From: Plumapathes pennacea
Taxonomy: Eukaryota; Cnidaria; Anthozoa; Antipatharia; Myriopathidae
Reading direction: 5' to 3'
Assembly (NCBI GenBank): GCA_964036295.1
Contig: OZ038462.1
Location: 40,963,680 to 41,027,679 of the forward strand
Length of the DNA stretch: 64,000 nucleotides
Position 1 is the first letter of the stretch; each line of letters opens with the position of its first letter. The notes below the pieces were generated by a model that was not told the DNA's origin, did not search any database, and worked only from the letters and a program-made list of their open reading frames with translations. The translations under genes were made by a program, and so were the position numbers. Of this stretch, positions 42,059 through 54,177 are shown one piece after another.

Positions 42059-43533
42059 TTGCAGGTGGACATTCAAACTGGGAAGTTGCCAAATTACCTG
42101 TCTGCCAGAGCTTGGAGTGCACAGTCATCTAGTTCCGAGCATTCTGCCACATTCAAGTGACGTAAGCCTGTTTTGCTTCCAGTGGCCTTGGGGTGCAGGG
42201 CTTCAAACAGTTGTCTCAAACCTTCAGCAGAAAACTCACATCCCTTCTTTAGTTGAAGTGAGACCAGTCTGTGCATAGTTTGTATCCACACCAAGGAAGC
42301 ATCAGTCAGAGAATCACAGAATGAAAGTCTAAAGGTTCTGAAAGTATAAAAAGCAATGATCAAATTTGTGGAATGTTGTGGTCAATTCCAACTGTAACCC
42401 TTATCCCCTCACCCCCTGACTCAAAATCCCTGTTCCTGGGCTGCAGAGGTCTGATATCTTGGGGGAGGGGTGGGTAGTAACAGTTGGAATTGTTCAACTT
42501 GCACATGGTACTTGATGGCATAACATTATTGCATAAGTTGCATGCACTGTAAACTGACATCATTCATCTCAAGTTTGTTTGCACATACATGAATATAAAT
42601 TTTCAAAAATGGTCCTCACCTAAGCTCACTACATCGAGAAATAAGGCGAAGAGAATCATCTATTAAGTTTGCTCCATCAAGCCATAGCTTTTGCAGTCGA
42701 CAATGACAGTTTTGGATCATAATAGCCACAGATTCAGGTGAGATCCACTGGACACCATCGAAATTGATGTCTTGCAGAAAAGGGAAGTGTTTGGAAACAA
42801 AAAGAAGTCCATCATCTCCTAACTGAGTGCAGTGCGAGACGTTTAACTTTTTAAGTGGCAGCTTTTCCAAAAGATAAAGACAATCATCATTGATAGCGCA
42901 CCCCTCCAAGTTTAGTTCCTGCAAGTTTGGACAGAACTGTACAAACAGTTTCACCATACGTTTGTTAAGCTGTGAGCAAAACCCAAGAGAGAGGACTTCG
43001 AGAAGAGGACAAGAATGAAAGATCTGCCGACAGTCGTATTCACTTAGATTACTTCTGCATCTTAGGCTCAGTTGCTTGAGAATCGGGCAATTCTTTTGTA
43101 TAAGGAGAACAAGTTCTTCTGTACGTAGGTGACAAATGTCGTCAGACCTCAATTTCTGCCACAGAATGGGATTTCGACAGAAGGTCAACCAACTTCGGCA
43201 AACTGGAGCGACATATCGACACAGTTCCTTCAACGTCAGATATGATAAAATGGTAGACACGATCTCTCTAGGTAACAGATCGAAGACACTGAACTCGGTC
43301 GTAATACTGTCTTTCGTAATACATTCCTCTAAAAATATTGTCTCCTCCACGTCCTCGTCTGTACTAACTGTGCCTTGACTTAAATCACCGCAATCCGACT
43401 TTACGAGACCAACATGTAGCTTTTCAAGTTCTTCGCCGAGCGATAAGTCTACCTCAAAGTCAGATCCCATGTCAATTCGACCAACATCAGCAGTTATTCT
43501 ACTCAAACTCGTTCTGGCTCGCTGTTCCGCCAT
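40997..43533 (-). CDS. F-box and leucine-rich-repeat protein (complete, 3 exons)
   Basis: Exons 43533-42620, 42337-42098 and 41357-40997 join in phase to 1,515 bp (504 aa). The start at 43533 has a strong Kozak context (ACCAAGATGGCG); an upstream in-frame ATG at 43629 would add 32 residues. An acidic N-terminus of about 100 residues precedes an F-box (FDLLPREIVSTILSYLTLKE, with the downstream CRSW). Next come about ten leucine-rich repeats of the cysteine-containing FBXL type (LKQLSLRCRSNLSEYDCRQI, LLEVLSLGFCSQL, LQELNLEGCAI, LKKLNVSHCTQLGDDGL). The C-terminus has LVSLNISWCWDITDVGLWHI. The family acts as substrate receptors of SCF (SKP1-CUL1-F-box) ubiquitin ligases. The exact FBXL subfamily is not recognised. 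It is divergent from UTP18, with 344 bp between start codons. Confidence 0.92.
41720..42030. repeat. Inverted pair of dispersed AT-rich repeats
   Basis: AATATAGTCTCATCTAAACA (left arm) faces TGTTTAGATGAGGCTATATT (right arm) around a centre near 41915, with the CCAACTTCC block mirrored as well. The left flank also holds the GATTGGCTAAATAACC part of the family. Located in F-box gene intron 2. Confidence 0.65.
42022..42058. repeat. (TA)n and (GA)n microsatellite
   Basis: TATATATATATATA followed by GAGAGAGAGAGAGAGA in the intron between the second and third exons of the F-box gene. Confidence 0.9.
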
Positions 43534-43877
43534 CTTGGTTGCAGAGAAGGAGATTGGGTCTGAACTAGTCAATTTTGTGAGGGGTAGGGAAGAACAGCTG
43601 GAGGGAAATTTTGAGTCTGATTCCGGCAAAAAGATACCTTGGGCTATATTCTTATCATAAAATTACACATAAGGAGTTTGGAGTTTATAGTGGATGAAGT
43701 GTGGTAGCGAAAATCAATCAATCAATCAATCAACATTTCAAGCACAAAAATGTATTCGAATAGACCTAGCCCACTCCTCAAGGGAGTTACTTTTAACCAT
43801 CGAACATCGACCGCTGGCCACGGACACACGTGCTCACGATCACTCTTCCACTTTCGTCAACATTGTGAGTTCTGAAT
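43534..43877. promoter_or_regulatory. Bidirectional promoter of the F-box/LRR and UTP18 genes
   Basis: Only 344 bp separate the two start codons, which point away from each other. The interval has an AATC tetranucleotide run (43714-43733) and a palindromic E-box CACGTG at 43827-43832, 46 bp before the UTP18 ATG. No TATA box is visible near either start. Confidence 0.6.
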
Positions 43878-46800
43878 ATGTTACGGAGAAAGCACAAGCG
43901 CCACGGAAACACCGAGGAGCTTGAAGATGTCAAAAATCAGCGCAAAAAGCGTGCAGTCTTGGTTGCTGAGGAAGACGACGACGATGTCGACGAAGCCTTA
44001 GAAAAATTGGTGTTTGGAGGGGAAGACTCCATTTTAAAAGAACTACAGAAAAACGTCGACTTCGTCAACGACAAGCAATCCTTTCAAGACCAAAAGGTAA
44101 TACCAGTAAAGGATCAAGTAACTTATACGCCAGCCATGTCCCCTGTAGAACGAGTCATTTTAAAACGAGAAAACTCTAAAGCTCTAAAATAACACCACAT
44201 TACCCCATGGTCATGTTGGTGGAACTTTAACAAAAGATTACTTATTATCTCCTGTTGTACTTGGCATCAACATGGCCGCGATGTCTTTGTATTCTGAATC
44301 TCCAGGGATTTTCCTGGGTCTCTGAGTTGAGGAATCCTGAGAAACTGTTGATCCCCCCCCCCCCCCCAGGAGAAGTGTTGTACATGATTTGTATCATCCA
44401 CCAATCACAGAGGCTGTAAGAAACACTCTCAACCAATCACAGAGGCTGTAAGAAACACTCTCAACCAACCAGAAGCCAAAAGTAATTTGCATTTGGTTCT
44501 ACTTTGAAGAAGAAAACAAACCATCCGTTCTTATGAAGGTTTACCCTGAGTGCCAGAGGTTTGACTCTTGGAAGCTCTGAGCTGTGCTGCCACATACGGC
44601 TGAGGGCGAAACCACAGGCGGTGGATGGCTGGGAGCGACTGGCGGAGATGAGGCTAGAGAACTCCACCTCGTCCTCAGCCCTCCACCACCCGTGGTTTCG
44701 CCCCCAGCCCTGCGCGGCTGAGCAGCTCGGAGCTTTCGAGAGCACGAAACCTCTGGCACCCAGGGTAATGAAGGTTTGTTCCCCTGTTATGTTCAAAGTC
44801 ATGGGAAAATCAAACTCATTTTTGCAAGAAAATGTTGGCACTTGGTCTCAAGGCAGCATGCTTCTTGGAATAATGGCCAACAAGGCTTTATATATAATAA
44901 TTATCTAATAATAAATGCTAAGCATTTGTTGATCTGTATAATGCTCTTTCCCAGGCCTCCTAGTGGAAAAAATCCAACATGGCAGCCACTCAGAAGCAAA
45001 AAAATTTCAAATATGGGCCTCTTATGCCAACTAACGTTCTTTTGGAAATCGGAAATGAGTTTAGGATAAGTTGAGCTGTCAGGTTTCTGGATATGGGGCT
45101 AATGCTGCTGCATGTTCGAAAAATGGGAAGATTTAATGCTGACTGATCAGTAATTCTACAAGTGGTATGGTCAAGTGGTACACACACTACAGCACAGTTT
45201 GTACTTTGACACTACTGTATATACTGCTTTCAAGATGCTTGAAATTGACTTCAAAAGTAAGAAAAAAAAAGAAAGAAAGTAAAAGAAATAGTATTATAAT
45301 GTCATTTAATTGGCAAGTACTTCATGTTTTTGAAACAACAATATGTGTGAGTTCATTTTTCTGTGTGATTCAGGAGGGGGAGGAAAAAGAAGGTGCAGAT
45401 TGCCTGCCTGTGGACCAACAAAAAAGACCAGCTTGGGTAGATGACGATGACGAGGAAGAAAGGTGTTACTTTGTGACAAATCAGTTTTGCAATTACAAAA
45501 TAATTAATGGAATCAATGATCCTTGTAGAACTCCATGAACATTAATCAGGCTACATGTAGAAGTTTTAAATATTGATTTTCTCTTTTCTTTTGACTTGGG
45601 ATTTTAGTGTGGACATTTCAGCTGAAGGTCGCCTCAAGAAACTGAGACAAACAGAGGAAGAAACAGTGATCAGTGGCAAGGCATTCTCACACAAGCTACG
45701 GAATCAGTAAGTGCAGAGTCAATTGTCGGTGCTGACAAAGGGCCAATGCTTGAAACACCAACCAAACACATTCTTTATTCATTCTAGTTTCACTGCTACT
45801 TACGATTGCCTACACTAACCATTCCCAATACTATAGTTCTCAGAAGGACTAATGGGGCCGGATTCACAAAACTTACGTAAGTGTAATTTACACATCGGAA
45901 CAACAACTTATGCATAGAGCACTTTTCGGATGACTGTCGAAAACCAAAACCAAAGCAATCACAGAGCCAATCAATGAGGCCAGCAAAAACACATCAGACC
46001 AATTAGAAGTCCGAGCAAAACCAAAACCAAAACCAAGTAATTGCAATTGGTTTTACAAACCAATCAGCAGTGCGAGAACATGCCATCGCGACTTGCTTTC
46101 TTGCGTGAGAATATCGCAATATCGGTTTTACTTTAGCACTTGACTGGCCAAGAATGTTGCTAAAGTTCTTTGGACCAATCGGAAAGCGTAGCAAACGCAA
46201 AACCAAAGTAATCACACGATTACTTTCGACAGTCATGCGAAAACGGCTCTACTATCTAGCACAAGATAGTATGCGTAAGTTGTACTTATGATGCGTAAGT
46301 CATACTCACAAAATAATATTTTTGTTCGTATGCAAATTTTGTGAATCTGGCCCCTGATTGGTTCCTGCATTACATGTCATGTCACTCCTAACCTGTAAAA
46401 TCCTGATCACACTCTCTTTAATAAATTTCCACTGGTTTGCCGTGGTGTGGACTCTTGTTTACCACGATTTACGTCATCACATGGTCAAAATGTTGTGGAC
46501 TCACGAGGCGCTTTGCCGAGTGAGTCCGCAACTAATTTTGACCATGTGATGACGTAAATCGTGGTAAATAAGAGTCCACACCACGGCAAACCAGTGGAAA
46601 TTTGTTTTTTTACCACAACATTTAGAAATAATTTATACAGGAAACTTTTGTTGTATTTCGCTGCAAAACGTGACATGCTGGCGTCAGCTGGCGTCAGCAT
46701 CGTTGTCTGGACTCTTATTTACCTTGGTAAATCAACCAATCAGAGAGCGAGAAACTAGTGTGTTGTGGTAAAATCCTAACTTTCTTCCATCTGAACCACT

Positions 46801-49800
46801 CCACACAAACTTTGTCACATTTCTCACAAACACAATAATTGTTATATAATATAATAATTATTGTTATAATAATTGTTATATATTACAAACAAAGGGGCCC
46901 AAATACCCACAAAACAAAAGACAGCGGAACCCTGATATAACAAAGGCCAAGGGGCCGGACTGGGAAAATGTATTTGTTATAACAGGGGTTCATTATATTG
47001 GGGTTCCAATGTACTACAATCTGATATGATCTGTGCCTATGTGGTTTGCTTGTGGAGAAAAAGAACCCACCCAGCCTATGGGCCTGGTCTTGTAAGTGGT
47101 GAAAATAGAAAATATTTTTATTCAAATAAAATACAGTGCAAGTTTCAGTAATATATTTTTACTTTCTCTTTGATACATTAAAAGTTCTCATTGAAAAGTG
47201 CTAAATAGTAAAATTTGTCATTTGCAACCACAACTCATTCTTACATGACATTTGTTTGCTTTGATTTTTTGCAGATTTGAAAAGATATATGGCGATGCAA
47301 ATTGGGCAAGTTTAGACAGAACAAAACAGAAAGGTGTGAAGAGGTCTTGCAGTTTACATTACGTTATCGTACACCGCAGGAAGCATATTTAGTTTACAGA
47401 AAAATACACTCACTTGAATTCACCACATCAGGGCGAGGGAATATCTGTGATTATTATACAACTTTACATTTTCGAGTGCAAATACAGGCCAAAACGAGTG
47501 CAAAGATAGGAGCATATTGCACTCGTCAGGAACCAGAACAACTGGTTTATTTGCTTACGTAATCAATTTTCGCAAGCAAAGCTTACGAACGCGTCATTTT
47601 TTGTTCCATTTTGCACGCGGCGAGAACGTTTGCCCTGCTTCGTTTGTCGTATAATAAACAATTTATTACACGAAAAGTCGTGCAATACAGCTGTATTTTT
47701 ACGAGTCAGTTTTATTTTTTCTCGCCTGAAGCAGGCTCAAAAAAATAAAACTGACTCGTAAAAATACTCTGCCGTATTGCACTCCTTCCCATGTAATAAC
47801 CTCTTTTTATCGTATTTTAGTTATAATGTATGCTGAGAAAGCTATCTGTAACACATAGTTACGGCTGTTGTAGGAGATGAGGAAGAAGAAGACGAGGAGG
47901 ACACAGTTCTTCTCAGAACTGGTAACTACTTGTCTAAGAAGTCAGCCACCCTACCCAAAGGCATATTAGATGTGACAAGAGTTAAGGATGTCAACTGTAG
48001 CAGACCATCAAACGTGAGTCATTTACTAACAAAACTACATGTATAGTCAGTAGATTTCTTTTAATATCTTTGACCACATTCATAAAATACGTCAGAAACA
48101 TGCCTTTGCCATGATTGATCATGGTCGGGAAACATGTTAACCGGTTACCGTATGTTGTAGCATAATTTAGTCCGAACAACGAAGGGCTCCGAGCATTGCG
48201 ACACTTCTTGACCGCCGCACAATCAAAGAAGCCAGTACTGAAGCCTTTTTAGTATAGGTAATAATTTTTTGGTACTGGTTTCCTTGACTGTGCGACGAGT
48301 GCTTACTTTAAATTGCTTTTTGTTCTCCAGACAATTTGATAAACAAACTAATGGCGTGACTGTGGGTATTAACATAGGGCCTAATACGCAAATCTTTTTG
48401 TAAAGTAATTCCGAGAAGATGTGTCAATTCTTTGCAGAACCCGGTTACTCCACCAGGTGTAGTCAACAGTGCTTGCCTTTCAAAGGAGTTCGAGGTTCAT
48501 TTTTTGTTGTTTTGATAATGTTGCTGTTATTCCTGTCGTATGTCTGCAGGCAACAATTCAATCTCTTGAGTTCCATCCAAGTGCTAAAGTTGTACTGACA
48601 GCTGGCATGAATAAAACGCTGGACCTTTTTCAGGTGGGTAATCAGTGATTTAGACATCGCTTATAACCAGGAGGGAATTTTTTACCAACTGTTCACGTTG
48701 GGTGTTGATATGCACTGGGTGCAATACATTGTTGGAATACTAGTGAAGAATCTGAGATTTATAGGATAAGGTTACCCCGGGTGTCAGAGGTTTCTCCCTC
48801 TCGGAAGCTCCAGTGCGACCGTGTAGGGCTGGGGGCGAAACCACGGTCAGCCCCAGCCCTACGCGGCCGCACCGGAGTTTCTGAGAGCGAGAAATCTCTG
48901 GCACCCAGGGTAGGATAAGGTAGATAGTACGCGCGATCTGATTGGTAAACCCGGGCGAATCATAACTCAACATAGGACGCGCGTGCCAGTTTGTCGTCAG
49001 CCTGCTTCAGATTTTATTCTTCATTGTGTTATTTTGCTACGTTATCGTTTTGCGTTATTTGATAAAGAAATAAAGCCCTTGCCAGCATGTTTTTACAGAA
49101 GCTCTTTGGAATTTGAAAGAACACTTGAGAAGTGTGGAGAAGCAATCCGCGGTTCCCGCCTGTTTCTACCTCGTCGTACATATATTTTAATAGATGATAA
49201 GTGTAGATAGTGACAGACAGCTGAATCTTGTTTACTGTTTTTGTAGATTGATGGACACAACAACTCCAAACTCCAAAGTGTGTTCCTGGACAAGTTTCCA
49301 ATTCGCACTGCCCATTTTTCAGCTGATGGAGAGCAAGTCATTATGGCTTCCATGAGGCCGTTCTTCCATGTCTATGACATGATCAAGGGACAAGTCATCA
49401 GGATTCCCGGTATACGAGGTACATGCAGTGTTAGTCCTCTCCCCCTTTTTATTGTTGGCTTTTGTACTTGAGGCCCTAGCCATTGACTACACCCAAACAA
49501 TAAAGGAAAAACGATGTTAGGCTTGTTTCAAACGTCGAACTTCACATGCGTCGAGTACAGTGTAAATTAGCTGAAACAATAGATTTTGCTTATATGCATT
49601 TAGGTATTCGACGCATGTGAAGTTCGACGTTTGAAACAGACCTGAGGCCCGGGTCAAACGCTGTACTTCACATGAGCTGAACTCCATGCAAATTAGCTGA
49701 AACAATGGATTTTTGCTCATTTGCATTGAGTTCGGCTAATGTGAAGTACGGCGTTTGACCCTGGCCTTAGTGAATCAAACGTAGTACACTCAAAATACGA

Positions 49801-52800
49801 TGGTCGTGACCTCCATCCGAACTTATGAAAGCAACCATAATTTTGCATGCACGACTTGTAGAAGTAGATAAAATTATCTTGATATTTTACGACCAACACC
49901 CCCCCCCCCCCTCCCTCCCCCCTCCCCAGAAAAAAAAAGCCATTTGAAAAATATAAGCCTGAAGCTATATTTCGGAATTTTACGGTACATAACAAGTCTT
50001 GCTTGATCCGGCGGTTAAACACTGGGTTACCTGTGCTGTCTTCACGCTTTGTACTACAAGATACTTCTTTTTTTTTTTTTTTTTTTTTTTTCCTCATCCC
50101 TAGGCCGAGCGGAGAAGAGCTTTGACAAGTTCTGTGTTTCACCTGACGGAAAGCATCTCGTGTTTGTCGGCAACAATGGCTACATTATTTTGCTTTCCAG
50201 TAAGGTGAGTTACCCCAAGTCAGTATTTCTATAATCTTTTATCTTTGACTATGTAGAGCCAACTTCTTTGTTGTCTAGATAAGTTACCGCTAAAATTGAA
50301 TATTTTCGTTGGACGTTTCGTCAAATGACATGGTTCTCAGAAAAAAACCAGACTTAGTGTACAAACGCTGAAAGCACTGTGGCTGACGAAGGTTATGAAA
50401 GATGAAAGCATGCAGTAGGATTATTAGCTGAGTCTGCATGGATGTCTTGCACTCGAAAAGTCTTCTTCGCAGCTTTTAATCCTTTCACTCCCAAGAGTGT
50501 TCAACTTCAATTTTCTCCTTCAGTTTCTCACCAGAAATTCATAATATAATATGGGGAACTTGGCTTTTGATACCTTGCTCAGATGATAGCTGATTGAACC
50601 ATCAATTCTCACTACGTCAATCATACATTTTCCTCTTAAAAGATTGGGAGAATCTGCATTTTGAACTTGGGAGTGAAAGGGTAAGCCAGTTTTCACGAGC
50701 GACGTAAGCACAAGGGCAAGCACAAGAGACGTGCGTCAAGTGAAAACGAGATTTTGGTTTAGAGCTGACATGGTTACTAAAGTATTAGGAACTGTCGCCT
50801 TTTTGCAGCCTGGGGAGGGTGCATGTAGACTCGTGTCCGAATAACTTACCCAACACAAGGCACTTAACCCGGGAAGTACGATATGTGGCAAGTTAGAGTC
50901 ATATATTGATTGTGTCCTAGACAAAGCAGTGGATTGCTAATCTCAAGATGAACGGGTCGGTCCGTGCTGTGGCGTTCTCTGCTGATGGTTCACGCATGTT
51001 CACTGCAGGAGGTGAGAAAAGACAGTGGTTTCTGCTTGAAGGGTCATACTTTAAAGTGAGGCGTTTGGGTCGCGGGCCGAAGGAAACGAGTTGCAAAATT
51101 CAGACATAACGGTCCAGCAAGCTACGAGTTGATGATACTCACTGTGTATAAATATAATGAGGAGCGTTTGGGAACGTAAAAGTGTGACAACCATACATAA
51201 ATCATTTATTTCCCAATTGTACACACTTCAAGATAAGTAACATTTATTGTGTACATATCTATCATCACCTTGTAGTAGTTAGCATTTATGAGAATTAGAA
51301 AGTTATTTATAATTTATAATTTTTTCATGATCCATTTAATTTCCTATTTGCAGCGGTTGTTTATTTGTATTGTCTAGTGTCCCCAATTAGTAGCGATACT
51401 AAAGGATTTCTGACACGTTAATAAAGTTATTCATTCATTCAACCCTATAGTACTTGAAAATCAGAGCACCAAAAGGGCCCTCTTCTTCTATCTCGCTTGT
51501 CCTTTTATTCAGTGTTGTCAAGAAAATATTAACGTTCATTCTTAGTGAAATGTTAATCATGTTTTTAACTCGACAGAGGAAGAAACAAAAGTTAAGTTTT
51601 CCTTGTGACGGATGAGCGGTATACTAAACTTGAGCGCCTTCTCTTTTTCCTATTTAACTTCTGTTTTTGGCCGACATTGCCGTTGCGGTTCCCAGCAATT
51701 TGCTAAATAAATTTTGCTGAATCAGTTTATATTTAGGGAGCCAATTGACACTGTATATAACGCGTCTGTCTGTATTTCCCTGTGTAGGTGACGGGGAAGT
51801 GTATGTATGGGACATGAACACCCGAAGCTGTGTGCATAAGTTTAGAGATGATGGGTGTCTCACGGCGACTTCACTAGCAACTTCTAAAGACGGACAATAT
51901 CTAGCTTGCGGGTGAGAGTTGTGTTGTGTCTGGATTCTGTTACACTGCACTACACAAAAGTGCAAAAATGACACTACCTACGTCACACACGTCACACTCC
52001 CACAATACACCACACCACTTCACACTACAATACACCGCATAATGCATTGCACCAAGTGTACTACACTACACAACACCGCGTCACGTCACACTGCAACGCA
52101 ACACAATCAACCACTACGTCACAGCACACTGCACTACGTTACACTACACTACACTACACTATACAACGGTGCACACGACAGGATCTTTTTAATTGTTTAC
52201 CGTAGACAATTTATCCTTGTGTTACATTGGACATTGGAGTTGTCAGCCGATACATGACTTGCACTACATTTTGCTACACAACACAACACAACACAACACA
52301 ACAACACAACACAACTTATTGTCGAACATAGACTTTCTGTCTTTTTTCAGATCGGACAGTGGAGTTGTCAACGTATATGATGATCAGTGCCTGCGTCAAA
52401 CTCAACCGAAACCACTCAAATCAATTATGAATTTAACTACATCTGCCGATAAAGTGTTGTTCAACTCTACAAGGTGACGACCAATCGTTTTTTGTTTATT
52501 CTGTACGTTTCTTTTTTCATTATTGTATCGTTCTCGTCGTCGTTGACGTTTTCTCATCGTCATCGTCATCGTCGTCGTCGTTCTAATTATCTAATTCTAA
52601 TGTCGTTAGTGTCGTTGCTTTGACTTTTTCATCGTTGTTATTCTGGTTGTTATTTTATCTTTTTAGCATTGTTTCCTTGTTTTTGTTGTTGCGTCGTTGA
52701 TTTTGTCATTGTCATTGTCACTGTCGTTGTTGCGTGTTAATCGTCATCGTTGTCAGTTGTAGTTGCGTTTTTCAATCATAGAGTTCTTTTTTTCTTTTGT

Positions 52801-54177
52801 CAGCGAAATGCTGGCTATCTCGTCAAGGGAACACAAAGACGCTTTGAAACTGGTACGTGATGACAATCTTTTATCTATTCATCTGGGTGTTATTCGTGCC
52901 TTTGCTAGAATCAGATATATTTTTAGGATAAAAGTGTTCTGTCATTTCTCGATAATGTCCGTTATTTATCTTGTTCATCAGTTCCCATCGAGTGTTTATG
53001 AAGATTCGAAGTCTGGATTAAATAAAAGTTTTCGTAATATCGAAGATGATGAACTAAATTGTTGCTTTTTATCGTCAAACCTGCGCGTGCGTGTGATTGT
53101 GAGAAGTTAATAGCCAGTAGTTATGATTGCGTTCAAGCGCTGTGATGATTCGACGATAAGTATATAGCCTCTTTAGCCCGTGGCCATTTTAAAATGTCTT
53201 TTTAGGTCCACCTTCCGTCGCTAACCGTGTTCTCCAACTGGCCTACTTCTCGTACTCCTCTACGATATGTCCACTCGCTTGATTTTTCGCCGAACAGTGG
53301 GTACTTGGCAATGGGAAACGACAAAGGAGTGGCCCTATTGTACAGGTACGGCAACACACCCATTTCAAGATTAGACCAAAATCAATACTGATGACGCCAA
53401 ACCGGTCCGGAATGCGGACCAACCCTCAGATTAAGTAGCCGAACTACAGTTTACACTATACCGGATAGCGTCCCGTAGCTGCTTCTCGAAATCATACATT
53501 GAGTACGCAGTTTTCGGAGCAATTTCTAGAACGGACCGCTGTTGCTCCGTTCAGCTTTTGAAGCAGAAAGCGATACTTCTTCCGTCAGACACACTCTGAT
53601 TGACTGTACCAAAACCTCTTCGGACTGGTTTCGTACTGTTAGACCGGGCATAGGTTTTTCAGCAAAAGTCGTTGGTCTTAACTGACGGATAAGTTTTCGT
53701 AACGACCCAAAATCAGTCCTATCCGTTGTAGTGTATAATGTACATAATCCTAAACTTTTAAACAAATACTTTCTCTCGGCCTCTTGGCCGACAAACTGTG
53801 GGGTTTTGACAACAAAGACCAACTAGCTGAAAAAAGCTTGCTTGAGTGAAAACACATCAAAGGAAGTCTTGTTGTTAGCGAACTAAGCCTTCATTTTCAG
53901 GCTCAACCCTTTCACTCCCAAGAGTGATGAACTTCAATTTTCTCCTTCAGCTTCTCACCATGGATATATCATACAGTACGGAGAACTTGGATTTTGATAT
54001 CAAATGAAATTTTGCTTAAATGAAAGCTGATAAAACGTTCAATTCTCAGTGTATTTTCTTCCTAGAAGGTTGAAAGAATCTGATTGTAAGCTTGGGAGTG
54101 AAAGGGTTAAATTTTTTTTTTTTTTTTTTTTTCTTGTTTTCTTTCTTGACAGATTAAACCAATACGCCGATTCTTGA
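43878..54177 (+). CDS. UTP18: UTP18, small-subunit processome WD40 protein (complete, 14 exons)
   Basis: Exons: 43878-44096, 45374-45462, 45608-45706, 47275-47333, 47874-48013, 48550-48633, 49247-49418, 50104-50204, 50921-51011, 51788-51911, 52351-52473, 52804-52852, 53206-53345, 54153-54177. They total 1,515 bp (504 aa), all in phase. A basic and acidic N-terminus (MLRRKHKRHGN, then EEDDDDVDEALEKLVFGG) has the conserved RPAWVDDDDEE block. WD40 blades follow: IQSLEFHPSAKVVLTAG, DKFPIRTAHFSADGEQVI, VRAVAFSADGSRMFTAGGDG, EVYVWDMNTRSCVHKF and VHSLDFSPNSGYLAMGNDKG. The tail LNQYADS matches the usual UTP18 end. In the nucleolus UTP18 is a U3 snoRNP-associated subunit of the 90S pre-ribosome needed for 18S rRNA processing, and recruits the exosome cofactor MTR4 in yeast. 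The length is a little below the human protein. Confidence 0.95.
44398..44467. repeat. Direct duplication, about 35 bp
   Basis: Two adjacent copies of CCAATCACAGAGGCTGTAAG with AAACACTCTCAA. Intron 1 of UTP18. Confidence 0.8.
44542..44767. mobile_element. MULE-type MITE, copy 1
   Basis: Ends TACCCTGAGTGCCAGAGG and CCTCTGGCACCCAGGGTA are inverted. ATGAAGGTT is duplicated at 44533-44541 and 44768-44776 (9 bp). The interior is GC-rich with a second inverted block around GGGCGAAACCAC. A 9 bp duplication fits Mutator-like elements. Intron 1 of UTP18. Confidence 0.8.
45854..46354. mobile_element. MITE with GGGGCCGGATTCAC ends
   Basis: Left end GGGGCCGGATTCACAAAA and right end TTTTGTGAATCTGGCCCC are inverted over 18 bp. 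Subterminal ACTTACGTAAG and CTTATGATGCGTAAGT blocks also mirror each other. The interior has repeated AACCAAAACCAA words. No clear target-site duplication. Intron 3 of UTP18. Confidence 0.65.
46423..46603. mobile_element. Foldback element, 181 bp palindrome
   Basis: AAATTTCCACTGGTTTGCCG at the left is the reverse complement of the right end. The match continues for about 80 bp per arm (CCACGATTTACGTCATCACA) with a centre near 46508. A partial third copy of the arm follows at about 46695-46730. Intron 3 of UTP18. Confidence 0.75.
47681..47781. repeat. Palindrome, about 100 bp
   Basis: TGCAATACAGCTGTATTTTT at the left mirrors AAAATACTCTGCCGTATTGCA at the right. The inner arms TTACGAGTCAGTTTTATTTT are perfect. 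Intron 4 of UTP18. Confidence 0.75.
48773..48912. mobile_element. MULE-type MITE, copy 2
   Basis: Ends TACCCCGGGTGTCAGAGG and CTCTGGCACCCAGGGTA. GGATAAGGT is duplicated on both sides (48764-48772 and 48913-48921). The central GGGGGCGAAACCACG block is shared with the copy at 44542. Intron 6 of UTP18. Confidence 0.8.
49519..49643. mobile_element. Foldback element, first of an adjacent pair
   Basis: TTTCAAACGTCGAACTTCAC is mirrored by GTGAAGTTCGACGTTTGAAA; the interior is ATTAGCTGAAACAATAGATT. A related solo segment is near 882. Intron 7 of UTP18. Confidence 0.7.
49645..49768. mobile_element. Foldback element, second of an adjacent pair
   Basis: GGGTCAAACGCTGTACTTCA is mirrored by GTGAAGTACGGCGTTTGACC. 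The interior shares ATTAGCTGAAACAATGGATT with its neighbour at 49519, so the two are diverged members of one family side by side. Confidence 0.7.
50479..50682. mobile_element. CCCTTTCACTCCC MITE family, near-complete copy
   Basis: Left TCCTTTCACTCCCAAG and right CTTGGGAGTGAAAGGGT are inverted. The body TGGGGAACTTGGCTTTTGAT and GCTTGCTCAGATGA is shared with other copies in this window. Intron 8 of UTP18. Confidence 0.75.
52262..52318. repeat. (ACACA)n microsatellite
   Basis: Repeated CACAA units, next to a wider CACTA-rich degenerate stretch (51940-52165). Intron 10 of UTP18; a CGT-rich stretch follows in intron 11 (52535-52580). Confidence 0.8.
53905..54108. mobile_element. CCCTTTCACTCCC MITE family, complete copy
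   Basis: Ends AACCCTTTCACTCCCAAG and CTTGGGAGTGAAAGGGTT are perfect 18 bp inverted repeats. Length 204 bp, no ORF. Intron 13 of UTP18, just before the last exon. Partial relatives: about 2685, 14455, 19110, 24694-24880, 34377, 37985, 38935 and 40876. Confidence 0.8.

Noticed and set aside
47302-47562. 86-codon ORF after the UTP18 exon
   Set aside because: The true exon (47275-47333) is in another frame and is followed by a good donor; the rest is intron with a palindromic repeat.
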